Assembly (NCBI GenBank): GCA_023101885.1
Contig: JALPQD010000004.1
Coordinates: forward strand, 9,681,688 to 9,745,687
Source of the DNA: Typhlomys cinereus
Lineage: Eukaryota; Chordata; Mammalia; Rodentia; Platacanthomyidae
Direction of reading: 5' to 3'
Length of the DNA: 64,000 nt
This document shows, piece by piece, positions 48,057 to 58,280 of the stretch. Under the pieces are notes generated by a model that worked only from the letters and a program-made list of their open reading frames with translations, made no database searches and was not told where the DNA came from. A program made the position numbers and the translations under genes. Each line of letters starts with the position of its first letter. Within the stretch, counting starts at the first letter, position 1.

Positions 48057-48290
48057 CTATGCCTCTACTAGAGTAGAGGACTCAGAGGGAGGTTTGATGT
48101 TCACATAAAAGGATGATCCAGAGAATGGGAGGGAGGAAGGGGGAAGTGCACAGAGAGGAGGAAGGGGGGTGAAAGGAAGAAAGGAAGGGGGGGGAAGAGT
48201 GCAATGGGGAGGGAGAGAGAGAGGACTGGTACCTATTGAGCTTGTATGATTAAGAAAAAAATAAAATGTGGAAGAAAAATTTAAAAAAAT
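48057..48290 (+). mobile_element. L1 3' end with G-rich tract
   Basis: gactcagagggaggtttgat, gttcacataaaaggatgatc, then a G/A-only tract (48125-48225), ggtacctattgagcttgtat, and an A-rich tail. It is the same layout as the L1 3' end at 58064-58259 and the reverse of 35135-35468. Confidence 0.8.
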
Positions 48291-48904
48291 TATAAACCTC
48301 AATCCAGAATTGGGCATTTTTGCATGTGAAAAAAAAGAAAATTATGTCATTTGCAGAAAATGAATGGTACAGAGGAATATCATGTTAAATGGTATTTTTT
48401 GAAAAGATAAGTACTGTATTTTCTTCTCACACAAGGAATCTATGTTTTCTTTTCTGGACATGGAAGGGAAAGGAGAGTATTTGTCACAAGGAAGATTATC
48501 TGAATACTATATATACATCTATGAAGATATCATGATTAGACATATTAATTCTTCTAATAATGAACACTTTAAGTATATTTGAAAAGATCAGCATCTTAGT
48601 GAAGTAGAAAATATTTATTGGATAACCAGAAGAATTGAGTCAGGCATTTGGGGAATCTTGATCCAGAAGGCTTTGATAACCCAAAATTGGTAGCAGAGAT
48701 GCTGAGCAGCATTTTTAGAAAACATTCTGAGACATGATACAGAGCCCACTAAAGATGAAGCCCCTATAAATACTGTACATTAGATCTCAATAGATTGCAT
48801 TGTAAGGATAAGCATGAACTGGCAATGAATCAACAGAGAAATTCTACAAAGTCTCAATTCTGGCTTGAGTGAATCATAATTCATAATCAAAACAAGTATA
48901 TGTT
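48291..48904. other. Intergenic, nothing recognised
   Basis: AT-rich sequence with no supported element. Confidence 0.5.
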
Positions 48905-49065
48905 CTTTTAAATATTTTATTTATTTATTTACTTGAGAGAGAGAGAACATGTAAGCCATAATGCACAGGTGGAACTCAGAGGACAATTTTCCTTTTACTC
49001 TATGAGCTTTAAGGGCTCAGGATTTTAGATTTTGGAACATACACTGAGCTATCTTCCTCGTCTTA
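48905..49065 (-). repeat. B2-like SINE, minus strand
   Basis: atattttatttatttattta, gagagagagagaacatgtaa, gtggaactcagaggacaatt and an ending with acactgagctatcttcctcg match a reversed B2/B3 element. Confidence 0.65.
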
Positions 49066-49247
49066 AATATATGTGCTTATAACTAGAAACAGTAGTTTAT
49101 TTTCCCCCTTGCTCTCTATATATTTGTGTATTTATTGTCCCTTTCCACACCTTTGCGATTTACTTTGCCCCTTTTCATTTCTCTTTTCTCGTTTTGCTTC
49201 TGTTTTTAGCATTATGTTGAGGTATAATTAACATCTAATGGTGCATA

Positions 49248-51035
49248 CATTTTTTATTGACATTTTTTCCCTAGTTAGACATGTACAATGCAGACACACT
49301 GATAGGGGCACTCCCCTTTACATGTCAAGCCTTAGCCCCTAAGGTTCCTACTGCTTGATATTATTCCTCCTGTGATCTTCATTAGTCTATGTGGGCATGT
49401 TGATATGTCAGCCACTGTGCAGGTCTGGTGAGGATAAGTCTCATTGCAGTGAATTCCAGGATATAGCATTCCTGTCATGAATGGAATGTCATGTCCAGTG
49501 GTGGATCTCCCCTTCTTTAGGCTTTTATAATCAAATGCACCCTTCTCCATGAGGTTCCCTGAACCTTAGGATGGGGAGAGATTTGGCTGGCCTATTCTGG
49601 GTGAACATTGCAGGGTCACCAGTACTCTGCATTCTGGTTGGCTGTTGTTGTCTATTTTACTGTTTTTCCACTGTAGGCTGTATCTCCTCTGGGTATTGAG
49701 ATTCCTCTCTATCTAAAGATAAAAAAAAATTATTTTTAAAAAGCCTTAACTATTTAAAAAACTTTGTATAAGAAAAAGCTTAAAGGAGAGTTAAAAACAG
49801 GAATAGGACACAGTAGAGTAGAGTTGGCCTCCAGGTAACTAACCCCTAATAAGGGTTTCCTCATGACAGGGAACAGATGCTCAATGCTGTAAACCAGTCT
49901 AAACAACAGTGGATGGGAAGGAAACTGACAGTGTCGGGATTAGAGGTCTCAATATTTATAGGCTTGGTTAATAGTGGCTTTATTTATCTATTCAACTATC
50001 TTCATTTGTCTCCACTCTCTTGGGGATCATCTTTCCCCTATCTCCTCAGTTATGATCCTTTGCACTTATAATGGATATTCTAGAGATATCTCCTTGAGTA
50101 TGTCATTATGAGGGCTTATACTAGGTTCCATTTATGATGGAGAACATGCAATGTCTGTTTTTTTGTGTCTGGATTACTTTGCTCAATATAACTCCTAGCT
50201 CCATTCATTTACCAGTAAATTTCAGTAATTTGTTTTGTGATAGCTGAATAGTACTCCTTTGTGTATACATACCACATTTTCATTATCCATTTGTCAACTG
50301 TTGGGTGTTTAGGTTGATTCCAAGACTTTGCTATTGTGAACATGGATGTACATGTGTTTCTATAGTAAAACGAAGTAGTCTTTGGGAATAGTCCTAGTAG
50401 TGGTATCATATGGTAGTGTATCACATGACATTTCGATTTTTAGCTTCTTTAGAAATCACTATACTGATCTTCAGAGCGGTTGTGTAAGTCTGCATTGCCA
50501 TCAGCAACGTAGGAAGGTTCCCTTCTTCTGGCATCCTATCCAGCATTTGCTGTTATATGTATTTTGGACTTAAGGCATTCTGACTGGGGTAAAATGATAT
50601 CTCAGGGTGGTTTTGATTTGCATTTCTCTAATGGCTATGGAGGTGAAACATTTTATTAAGGTGTGTTTCAATTTCATCCAGGGAAAAGTTTAAGTTCCAA
50701 GGCCCATTTTCTAATTGGACTGTTAAACTCCTTAATGTTTAATTTTTTGAGTCCTTCATGTATTCTAGAAATTAGTCTTTTATCAGATGTGTGGCTAGTG
50801 AAGATTTTTTTTTCCCATTCTGTGGGTTGTCTTTTTGCTTGGTTAATGATATCATTTGCTGAACAGAAGCTCTTTAATTCATGAGATCCCACTTGTTGAG
50901 TATTGGTTCTATTTCCTGTGCAATTGGGGTCTTGTTTAGAAATTGCTGGCCTAAGCCAATCAGTTCGATGGAATTCCCTACTCTTTGTTCTAGGGTTTTT
51001 AATGGTCTCTGTCTAATATTAAGATTAGTGTGCTC
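49248..51035 (-). mobile_element. Truncated Lx-like L1, minus strand (ORF2 C-terminus and 3' UTR)
   Basis: On + it reads from the 3' UTR (tagacatgtacaatgcagac, gagaggtt-type words) into ORF2: cagctgaatagtactcctt-like text, ccattcattt, tttgatttgcatttctctaa, cccattctgtgggttgtctt and gaacagaagctctttaattc. It is the complement of the ORF2 region at 61290-61990. It is 5'-truncated and full of stops. The copy is older than the L1 at 56.6 kb. Confidence 0.88.
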
Positions 51036-51080
51036 ATTTAAAATGTATAATGTTATGTTTTTTAAAATTTAATCAGCAGG

Positions 51081-51345
51081 GCTGGAGAGGTGGCTCAGGG
51101 ATTAATCCTCTGCCTTGCAGGCAAAAGGTCCTGAGTTTGGATCCTAGACCCCATGCATAGACGCCAGGCAGAAGCGGTGGGGGGGGCGGCGCCTGCGTTT
51201 CTGGTCCTGGTAGAGGCGGAGCCTGTGAATCCCAGGGCAGAGTAAACAAGGAAGAGGTGGAGGCGGTCCATGGTGGTTCCTGAATTCACACACACAGACA
51301 CACACACACACACACGCATGCACGCCCGCACACACACATGCACAA
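51081..51345 (+). repeat. CA-tailed SINE, young subfamily
   Basis: gggctggagaggtggctcag (A-box region), cctgagtttggatcctagac (B-box region), a GC-rich body with gtttctggtcctggtagagg, cggagcctgtgaatccc, gtggaggcggtccatggtgg and then CACACA repeats. A word aaatttaat occurs on both sides, consistent with a short target-site duplication. Confidence 0.85.
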
Positions 51346-51559
51346 TTGAATAAAAAAATTTAATTAACAAACAGATTGATTAGATTGATGAGAGGTAAGA
51401 GTCAAGAATGGTATTTCATCCATGTACACATTGTAGAATTATTAATTTGAGTGGCTAATGTATGCATAGCGTCAATGACTTATTATTTTTATATTTAGCC
51501 TATTAAAACATTTATTCTTATAGTATTCTTAAATGTACAGTACAATATGGTTACTTTTG
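51116..51559 (+). repeat. Segmental duplication, copy 1
   Basis: The last part of the young SINE plus ~215 bp of flank is repeated at 53055-53513 with few differences. Beyond 51559 the two copies diverge abruptly. Confidence 0.92.
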
Positions 51560-51579
51560 GCCACCACATGAAACAACAA

Positions 51580-52970
51580 TACTAGCACATATTCTATTAG
51601 TCTGAGACTTAGATACATGTGTGATTAATGTCTCTCCGTCCTCCTTTATCCCCATCTCATGCAGTCTTTTGTGACTTATTTCTACTCTCAAATTCTGTGA
51701 TATTGACTGTTTGGGACTCCACATGCAAGGAAGATCTTGAGTGTTTTTGGTTAAGTCTGTAGCTCATTTCACTTAAGGTAATGCTTTCCTGTTCTGTTCA
51801 TGCTGTCACCACTAGTTTACATTCCTGCCGCAGGGCATAAAGGTTCCCTTTTTGTCACATCTTATCAAATGCGTGTTAACATTTGTCTTTTTGATTTTTA
51901 TATTCTAACAGATAGGAAGCAAAATCTCATTGCAATTTGAATTGGCATTTGTGTAAATGGCTAGTGATAGCTCATTGTAAATGGCATAGTTTAGCTCATT
52001 GATGTCTTCCTTTAAAGTCTCCTCCAATATCTGTCTCTTTTATTTTCTTTTTCATGTGTGTGTGTATGATGTGTGTGTGTGTGTGTGTGTATTTCTTATA
52101 TATTTTAGTTGTTGGATATTTACATATGCAAATTACAGATATTCCCATTCTATAGTTGGTTATCTACTCTGTTTAATTGTTTCTTTTGCTGTGCATCATC
52201 ATTTAAGAAAGATGCATTCTATCTGTCTAGATTTTTGCTTTTGTTACTATTCCTTATTCTTTAATAAACAATTCATTTCTTAGATCATTGTCCTGGACTT
52301 ATTCTTTCTGTCATTGTCTAAGGATCTTTTACCTTCCCCAGCTTACATTTAAGTCCACTTGAAAGTAATTTTAAAATGATTTGATATAACAGCACAATTT
52401 TATTTTTTATGTATTCATATTCAGTTTTTTCAGCACAATTTGCAAAGAAACTGACCTTTCCCAAGTGTGCATTCTTGTGAATAACAGTTGATCATAAATG
52501 TGCAAAGTAACTGTTTATCTTTATAATCTGCTCCATTGGTCAGTGTGTTTCTATATTTGCCAGCACTATGGCAGGTTATGGTATGTTTGAAATAAATTTT
52601 GAATTGAGGGAATGTAATGCCTACAATTCATTCATTTCACTCCATTTCTTTGGCTTTTAGGGATCTTTTCTGATATTGTGTTATGTTTAGGAATATTTTC
52701 CTACTTCATTAGAATTTCAGTAAGAATTATACTGAATCCATAGATGACTTTGAGCAGATTTAACTATATAAATTCTTTCATTTCTTGAACATGAGCTGTT
52801 TTTCTATTTGTGAATTCTTCTGTTTCTTTATCTTGTAGCATATTGTGATTGTTCAATAAATAAATATTTCATTATCTTTACTAAATTTTCTGTTAAGGAG
52901 TTTGATGCTACTATAAAAGAGATTGCTGTTTTAGTTTATAAGATAGTTCATATTAGTGTATAGAATATGA
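51580..52970 (-). mobile_element. Ancient L1 (L1M-like) ORF2, minus strand
   Basis: tcagcacaatttgcaaagaa, gacctttcccaagtgtgcat, gctccattggtcagtgtgtt, catttctttggcttttaggg, a TACTGAATCCATAGATGACTTTG word and a tcttgaacatgagctg word are the standard antisense L1 ORF2 series. Very diverged. A TG-rich run lies at 52050-52092. Confidence 0.8.
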
Positions 52971-53054
52971 GTAATCATTTTATGTTAACTTTGTGTCTTC
53001 CAACAGCATTTGGAATGTCGTTGATTAACAGAGACAGCTTCAATTTTTCCTAAA

Positions 53055-53228
53055 TGCAGGCAGAAGTTCCTGAGTTCAGATCCTAGACCCCACGCATAGA
53101 AGCCAGGCAGAAGCGGGGGGCGGCCATGAGTTTCTGGTCCTGGTAGAGCGGAGCCTGTGAATCCCAGAGCAGAGTAAACAAGGAAGAGGTGGAGGCGGTC
53201 CATGGTGTTTCCTGAATTCGCCCGTGGT

Positions 53229-53272
<44 letters not shown>

Positions 53273-53513
53273 TGCACACCCACACATACACATGCACAAT
53301 TGAATAAAAAAAATTTAATTAACAAACAGTTGATTAGATTGATGAGAGGTAAGAGTCAAGTGTGGTATTTCATCCATGTACACATTGTAGAATTATTAAT
53401 TTGAGTGGCTAATGTATGCATAGCGTCAATGACTTATTATTTTTATATTTAGCCTATTAAAACATTTATTCTTATAGTATTTTTAAATGTACAGTATAAT
53501 ATGGTTACTTTTG
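53055..53513 (+). repeat. Segmental duplication, copy 2 (with headless young SINE)
   Basis: It begins tgcaggcagaagttcctgag inside the SINE head, runs through a (CA)19 tract at 53232-53269 and then the same ~215-bp flank as copy 1. It ends ggttacttttg. The SINE head upstream of the B box is absent. Confidence 0.92.
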
Positions 53514-53880
53514 TTTCTTTTTCTTGCCTAATCTTTTAGAAGAAAAATCAGTCCATAATGATATGATAACATAATATATTTAAAAATAGCATAATAGATT
53601 ATGAAAATTATTTTACTTATAATAGGAAAATTATGTACATTAAAATATTACAGAAAGACAAGAGCATCAACTTTGTTTCATTCAGACTGAAACTTTATTG
53701 TTATTTGAAATTAAATTATAATTATTATATTTGATATCAATAAATTACCTAGTTCTCAGTGTCATTTAACATGAGATATGGATTATGATCAGAAAGTAAA
53801 TGCTATTCCCTATTGTGATACTCCGAATTTGTTAACTTTGATAATTTTTCCAACTAATTTCTATTGTTACAAGACAAAAG
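53514..53880. other. Intergenic, nothing recognised
   Basis: AT-rich, no element identified. Confidence 0.5.
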
Positions 53881-54074
53881 TTAGTCAATGCATAAGGGAG
53901 CTTGATTTTCCAAATCTAGAAAGTGACAGATAAGTATGAGAAAACCCTAAATAGTGTTGTAGCTTAGAGTCTAATTCTGTCTATTTAACTATTTATCTAT
54001 GTATCTATGTATCCATGTATGTATGTATGTATTTATCTATCTATCTACTTATCTACCTACCTACCTATTTACCA
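53881..54074 (+). repeat. 194-bp direct duplication, copy 1
   Basis: It begins ttagtcaatgcataagggag and ends ctacctatttacca, and includes a GTAT/CTAT/CTAC tetranucleotide stretch (53994-54070). It is identical in every base I compared to 54492-54685. Confidence 0.97.
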
Positions 54075-54491
54075 GATTTCATTCATTGTCACATTTTAGA
54101 TATTTTTGTATGTAATTATATTTATGTCCTTCTTAGTTCTATACTTACTGTTTTGTCATATCATGTCAATTTTATCTCAGTAATAATGTTCTGCATTACT
54201 TCACATGTATTTCCAACACAAAAGTTAAAAGTTTTAATAATAAACCTGAAATTTACCATTTGGTGGTTTTATTTCCTTCGACCAACTTTGCATCTTCATA
54301 AAATTAATGCCTTGCATACTTTTTATTTCTATTCTTTTTATAAAGAGAGTTCTCAATGGACAGAAGACAGTAGATACCAGAACCACAGATATCATCCAGA
54401 CTTCTCAGGGGATATAGAAATTAGAGTGGGAAAAAAATAATGTGGGATTACATGAGAAATTCATTTGGTAGAGGAGTCATGGAGCTCTAAT
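54075..54491. other. 417-bp segment between the 194-bp copies
   Basis: Unique AT-rich sequence. It is part of a 141-codon frame that I regard as chance, since that frame starts inside the tetranucleotide repeat. Confidence 0.5.
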
Positions 54492-54685
54492 TTAGTCAAT
54501 GCATAAGGGAGCTTGATTTTCCAAATCTAGAAAGTGACAGATAAGTATGAGAAAACCCTAAATAGTGTTGTAGCTTAGAGTCTAATTCTGTCTATTTAAC
54601 TATTTATCTATGTATCTATGTATCCATGTATGTATGTATGTATTTATCTATCTATCTACTTATCTACCTACCTACCTATTTACCA
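54492..54685 (+). repeat. 194-bp direct duplication, copy 2
   Basis: Same length and sequence as 53881-54074, offset by 611 bp. The flanks on both sides differ from those of copy 1. Confidence 0.97.
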
Positions 54686-56610
54686 TCTACATTCATTTAG
54701 TTGTGTCTCTAGCTAGTTACCTTTGTGCGCCATGGTGTTTTGACTTCATCATAATATTTCTGAATTAAGCAGAGAAAGCTGCCATGTCTGCTTTTACTTT
54801 GCAATTATCTAAATACAGTTTAGAATGAATGAAGTACTAAGTAGTTTCCTAATTCTATTTATATGCAAGGCTCACAGAGAACCAACAACACATTAAGCAA
54901 GAGTTTCCAGCAGTTCTTAACTTCCTGAGCTAGTCTTCTGGTACTTCTAGATGTATAATGGTTACCTGTTTTGTTGTAGGGCAAAGGGATCATAAACTTT
55001 CTTTTTATTATTGTTGATAGATTACTATGTTTAGAGTAACTGGTGAAATTAACATGACGATTCTTAATAATGAGCTTTGTGATATGCTTGGATTTAGGGG
55101 TAATCTTTCTTGGAATGTGGTGAGGTGGTTTTGATGTGCGGCACTGAACATGTGAAGCCAATGGAAACATTGTGTGGCAACTAGAATGATGACCTTTGGT
55201 ATCACTGTCATTTACAAAAAAGTTTACAATATATTTCTCTTAAGGAGCATTCTCAAAGGCACTGAAGTTCTTCTTAAGATTATAGATGGATGTGCCATTT
55301 ACCATAGACAACAAGTAAAATCTCAAATGGTTGAGATCAATTACAGAATGAAATCCTGATAACCATGGAAGTTTTCATTTTATTTCCCGAACAACTATAT
55401 TGGGCAAGAACCCCTTAAGAACCAGGTAAATATGTAGAAAAGAAATCTCTTCGGTTAATTAAACTTAATATCAGAATTATTTCTAATGGCAATGAAACCT
55501 AGCACCTCGCATGACCCTGGCAGAATGTAATTGGCTCAGTCTGTATGGTTCCAGCTTTCCCTGACTCTTTCTGTCTGCTTCTGTCACATCTCTCTTCCCT
55601 CCTTCAAGTTCTAGTGTTTCTTTTAGTCCATACCTCATAATCAGTGTGTGTAGAGGGTAGGTTTTTACAGAGCCCCTTAAATAACCAACACATAAATAGC
55701 CATTGATATCTATTCTTAAGGTTAACTCTGGGAGACGTCATGCTACTCAAGTGGAATTCATTCTGACAGGATGAATTATCTCTGTGTCAGTTGGAACTGA
55801 CTCACATTAGCTAATGACTGGCCTTCCAAGTCCTGGCCATATGGTTTTGCTGTAAATGCTATTAGCTGGTGGACTGAAGCCATCATCTAAATTAGCAGAC
55901 ATTTAAGTTTAGATGTGCAGTATGAACATCTTGACAGTTGGCAGCTTGTTGTCTTTGGCTGCAGGGAAGGTGAACTGCACTAAGCTTAGTGGTTGCCACT
56001 CTTTGATCTGTGTGGGACATGTACTTTCCTCAGAAATCCTTTTGGAAACTGCATGAATTACTTACAACAGAAACAACTCAGAAAAAAATCAGAATTTACC
56101 ACCAGGGTAACCAAATTAGTTTGATTTCCTTCACTTTACTTATTAAGCAATTCATTAAAATAGAAAATAGATGCTGGAATGTTTATATTTTTAAATTAAT
56201 TTAACTTCAAAGATTTGCTTTTTGTAAACAGTGGTGCTTTACTAATACCTAAGGAAATACACATTTAATATAAAACAAAATCTGAATGTCAAATAAACAT
56301 GACAAATATTTGAACTCAGAATTTATAATGAGAAGAAACTTGAAGCAACATAGAAACTTCACTAAAAATACATTTTTTGAAAAAATGTCAAAAAATTACA
56401 TACAATTTAATTTTTATATATTCTAATGTAGTATAAATTCAGTGAGAACAGTTGGACAATATGTAATCAGATTCATTATTATCCAAAGACCCAGAAAGTT
56501 CACTTTTTATAATAAAATCTAAAGAACTTATTACTAATGTGCATGAGGAGATATAAAAAGCATTTGATTTCTCCGGAATAGCAATCTGACACTTATTAAG
56601 AGATATTTAT
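54686..56610. other. Intergenic, no supported gene
   Basis: Nothing recognised as a repeat. The stretch 55720-55990 is balanced in composition, without low-complexity runs, and could be a conserved non-coding element. Confidence 0.4.
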
Positions 56611-56956
56611 CCTCCCTTCCCCCACTCCGACACCTGGGACCTCACCGCGACTTAGGTAAACTCCTCCCCTGCCCACCCCCAGAACCCCAGGCAGCCCAAG
56701 GGACCCAGAGCCAGGCAGGGCGTGGGAGTAGGACACCCCCTCTGTGCCCAGGCCCCACCCCAGCTCCCCAGGTTAAATAGCACCCTGGCGATGCCCCATC
56801 CTCTCTTCCCCCACTCTGCGGCTGCGCGGTAGAGACAGGCCTCACCTCAACCTAGGTAAGCTCCGACCCACCCACCCCCAGAACCCCAGGCCAAATAATT
56901 CAGTTTAGTGAAAAATGCACAGAAATTGAAAGAAGATCTTAAGAGTTAAAACGACA
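56611..56956 (+). promoter_or_regulatory. L1 5' UTR (internal promoter) with tandem ~190-199 bp monomers
   Basis: cctcccttcccccactc at 56611 recurs as cctctcttcccccactc at 56800, and agaaccccagg at 56681 recurs at 56880, so about 1.4 units are present. CpG-bearing and C-rich, unlike its surroundings. Monomeric 5' UTRs are known in murine L1s; sequence identity with any of those families is not claimed. Confidence 0.75.
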
Positions 56957-58019
56957 ATGCCAAAGTCAAAGTGCAAATCCATGAGAAGCAACACTCAAGT
57001 GAACAAATCTCCCACTGAAGGAATTAATCCCATAATGTTAGACTCCAACCAGAACTAAACCCACGGAAAATGGCCATGAAAGCCTGACCCAGGATAACGA
57101 CTTTCAAACTATGATCATTACCATGTTCAATACTATGAAAGAAAAAATCTGGGAGGAATTAAATAATCGAATCAATTGCTTTGAAGAGGAACACAACAGA
57201 CACTTGGAGGAGTTGAGAAAAAGAGTGCAAGAAACAAAAACTGGCATAGAGCAGTTAAACAGACTCAAGCAGAGTTTAAAACTGAGCTAAAAGACAAGTT
57301 ATCTTCAAACCAGAACTCCACAGAGTCTTATCAGCAGAACTAACTAAGCAGAAAACAGAATTTCAGATCTTGAAGATAAAGTGGGAGTATTAACCAGCTC
57401 AATGGAAGAGGTTGTTAAAGCCAAAAAGATACTTGAGAGAAATATCCAGGAGATATGGGACACCCTGAAGAAGCCTAACATGTGTATTCATGGAATACCA
57501 GAGCAAGAATCTCAAAATACCACCCCTGAGGAAATTTTTCAAATGATCATCAAGGAAAACTTTCCTCATCTAAAAAAAGAGAGGCCCATACATATACAAG
57601 AGGCATTCCGCACCCCAAACAGATATGACCCAAACATAAGCTCCCCACAGCAAAAAAATAATTAAAACACTCCACATTCAAGATAAAGAACTGGTGCTGA
57701 GAGCTTCAAGGGAGAAAAAACAAGTCACTTTTAAAGGTAAACCTATTAAAATAACAAATGACTTCTCAGTCGAAACAGTAAAAGCAAGAAGAGCTTGGAG
57801 AGACATACTTCAAGTATTGAATGAGCAAAAATGTCACCCAGGCTGATTTACCCTGCAAAACTATCAGTCATGATCGAGGGAGAAAGAAAAATCTTCCAGC
57901 ACAAAGACAACTTGAAGGGATACATGTCCACTAAACCAGGCCTTCAAAAAATGCTGGAAATGATACTCAAGCTTGAAGAAAAAAATAGGCATATCCGGGA
58001 GAACAGAAGGCAAGTATAA
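56957..58019 (+). pseudogene. L1 ORF1 remnant
   Basis: L1 ORF1 encodes an RNA-binding trimeric chaperone. ATG at 56957 opens MPKSKCKSMR and meets a stop after about 30 codons. Further on, an acidic/coiled-coil-like stretch (EEHNRHLEELRKRVQE wording), then FHGIPE-like text and KITNDFSVETVKARRAW (57740-57800) are L1 ORF1 RRM/C-terminal words. The C-terminal part continues in a shifted frame (57831-58019, IYPAKLSVMIEGERK to the stop). At least three frame changes or stops break it. The intact length would be about 350 residues, consistent with the family. Confidence 0.85.
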
Positions 58020-58063
58020 CACCATTAAAAGCGAAGCAATATACTTATAAAAACTACTAAACA

Positions 58064-58259
58064 CACTGGGTCCTTGCACGTCATCGGAGAGGAGGGCCCA
58101 GAGGAAAATCAGACATGCACAAGAAAGGACTCTCTGAGGGTGGGAGGCACTGGGGGATGGGGAGGGAGAGGGGTGGGGAGGGGGAGCAGGGGGTACGGGG
58201 GGAGGAGGAGGGAGGGAGGGAACTGGTGTACCTAATAAGTTTGTATGAGCTGAAATAAA
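58064..58259 (+). mobile_element. Nested 5'-truncated L1 3' end with 14-bp TSD
   Basis: The insert starts actgggtccttgcacgtcat, like the 3' UTR at 62672, and runs through the G-rich tract to gtttgtatgagctgaaataa and an A tail. It is flanked by aaaactactaaaca (58050-58063 and 58261-58274). It sits between ORF1 and ORF2 of the larger L1, so it is younger than that element. Confidence 0.93.
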
Positions 58260-58280
58260 AAAAACTACTAAACATAATAA

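Noticed and set aside
51081..51140. tRNA-like A and B boxes
   Set aside because: They belong to a B2-type SINE head; the rest of a tRNA cloverleaf is absent.
53055..53513. Simple 3' transduction by a Pol III read-through SINE transcript
   Set aside because: Not accepted as the sole explanation: T4-T5 runs inside the flank would end Pol III transcription, and no target-site duplication was seen.
54015..54440. 141-codon frame
   Set aside because: Begins within tetranucleotide repeats and reads through AT-rich DNA; chance.
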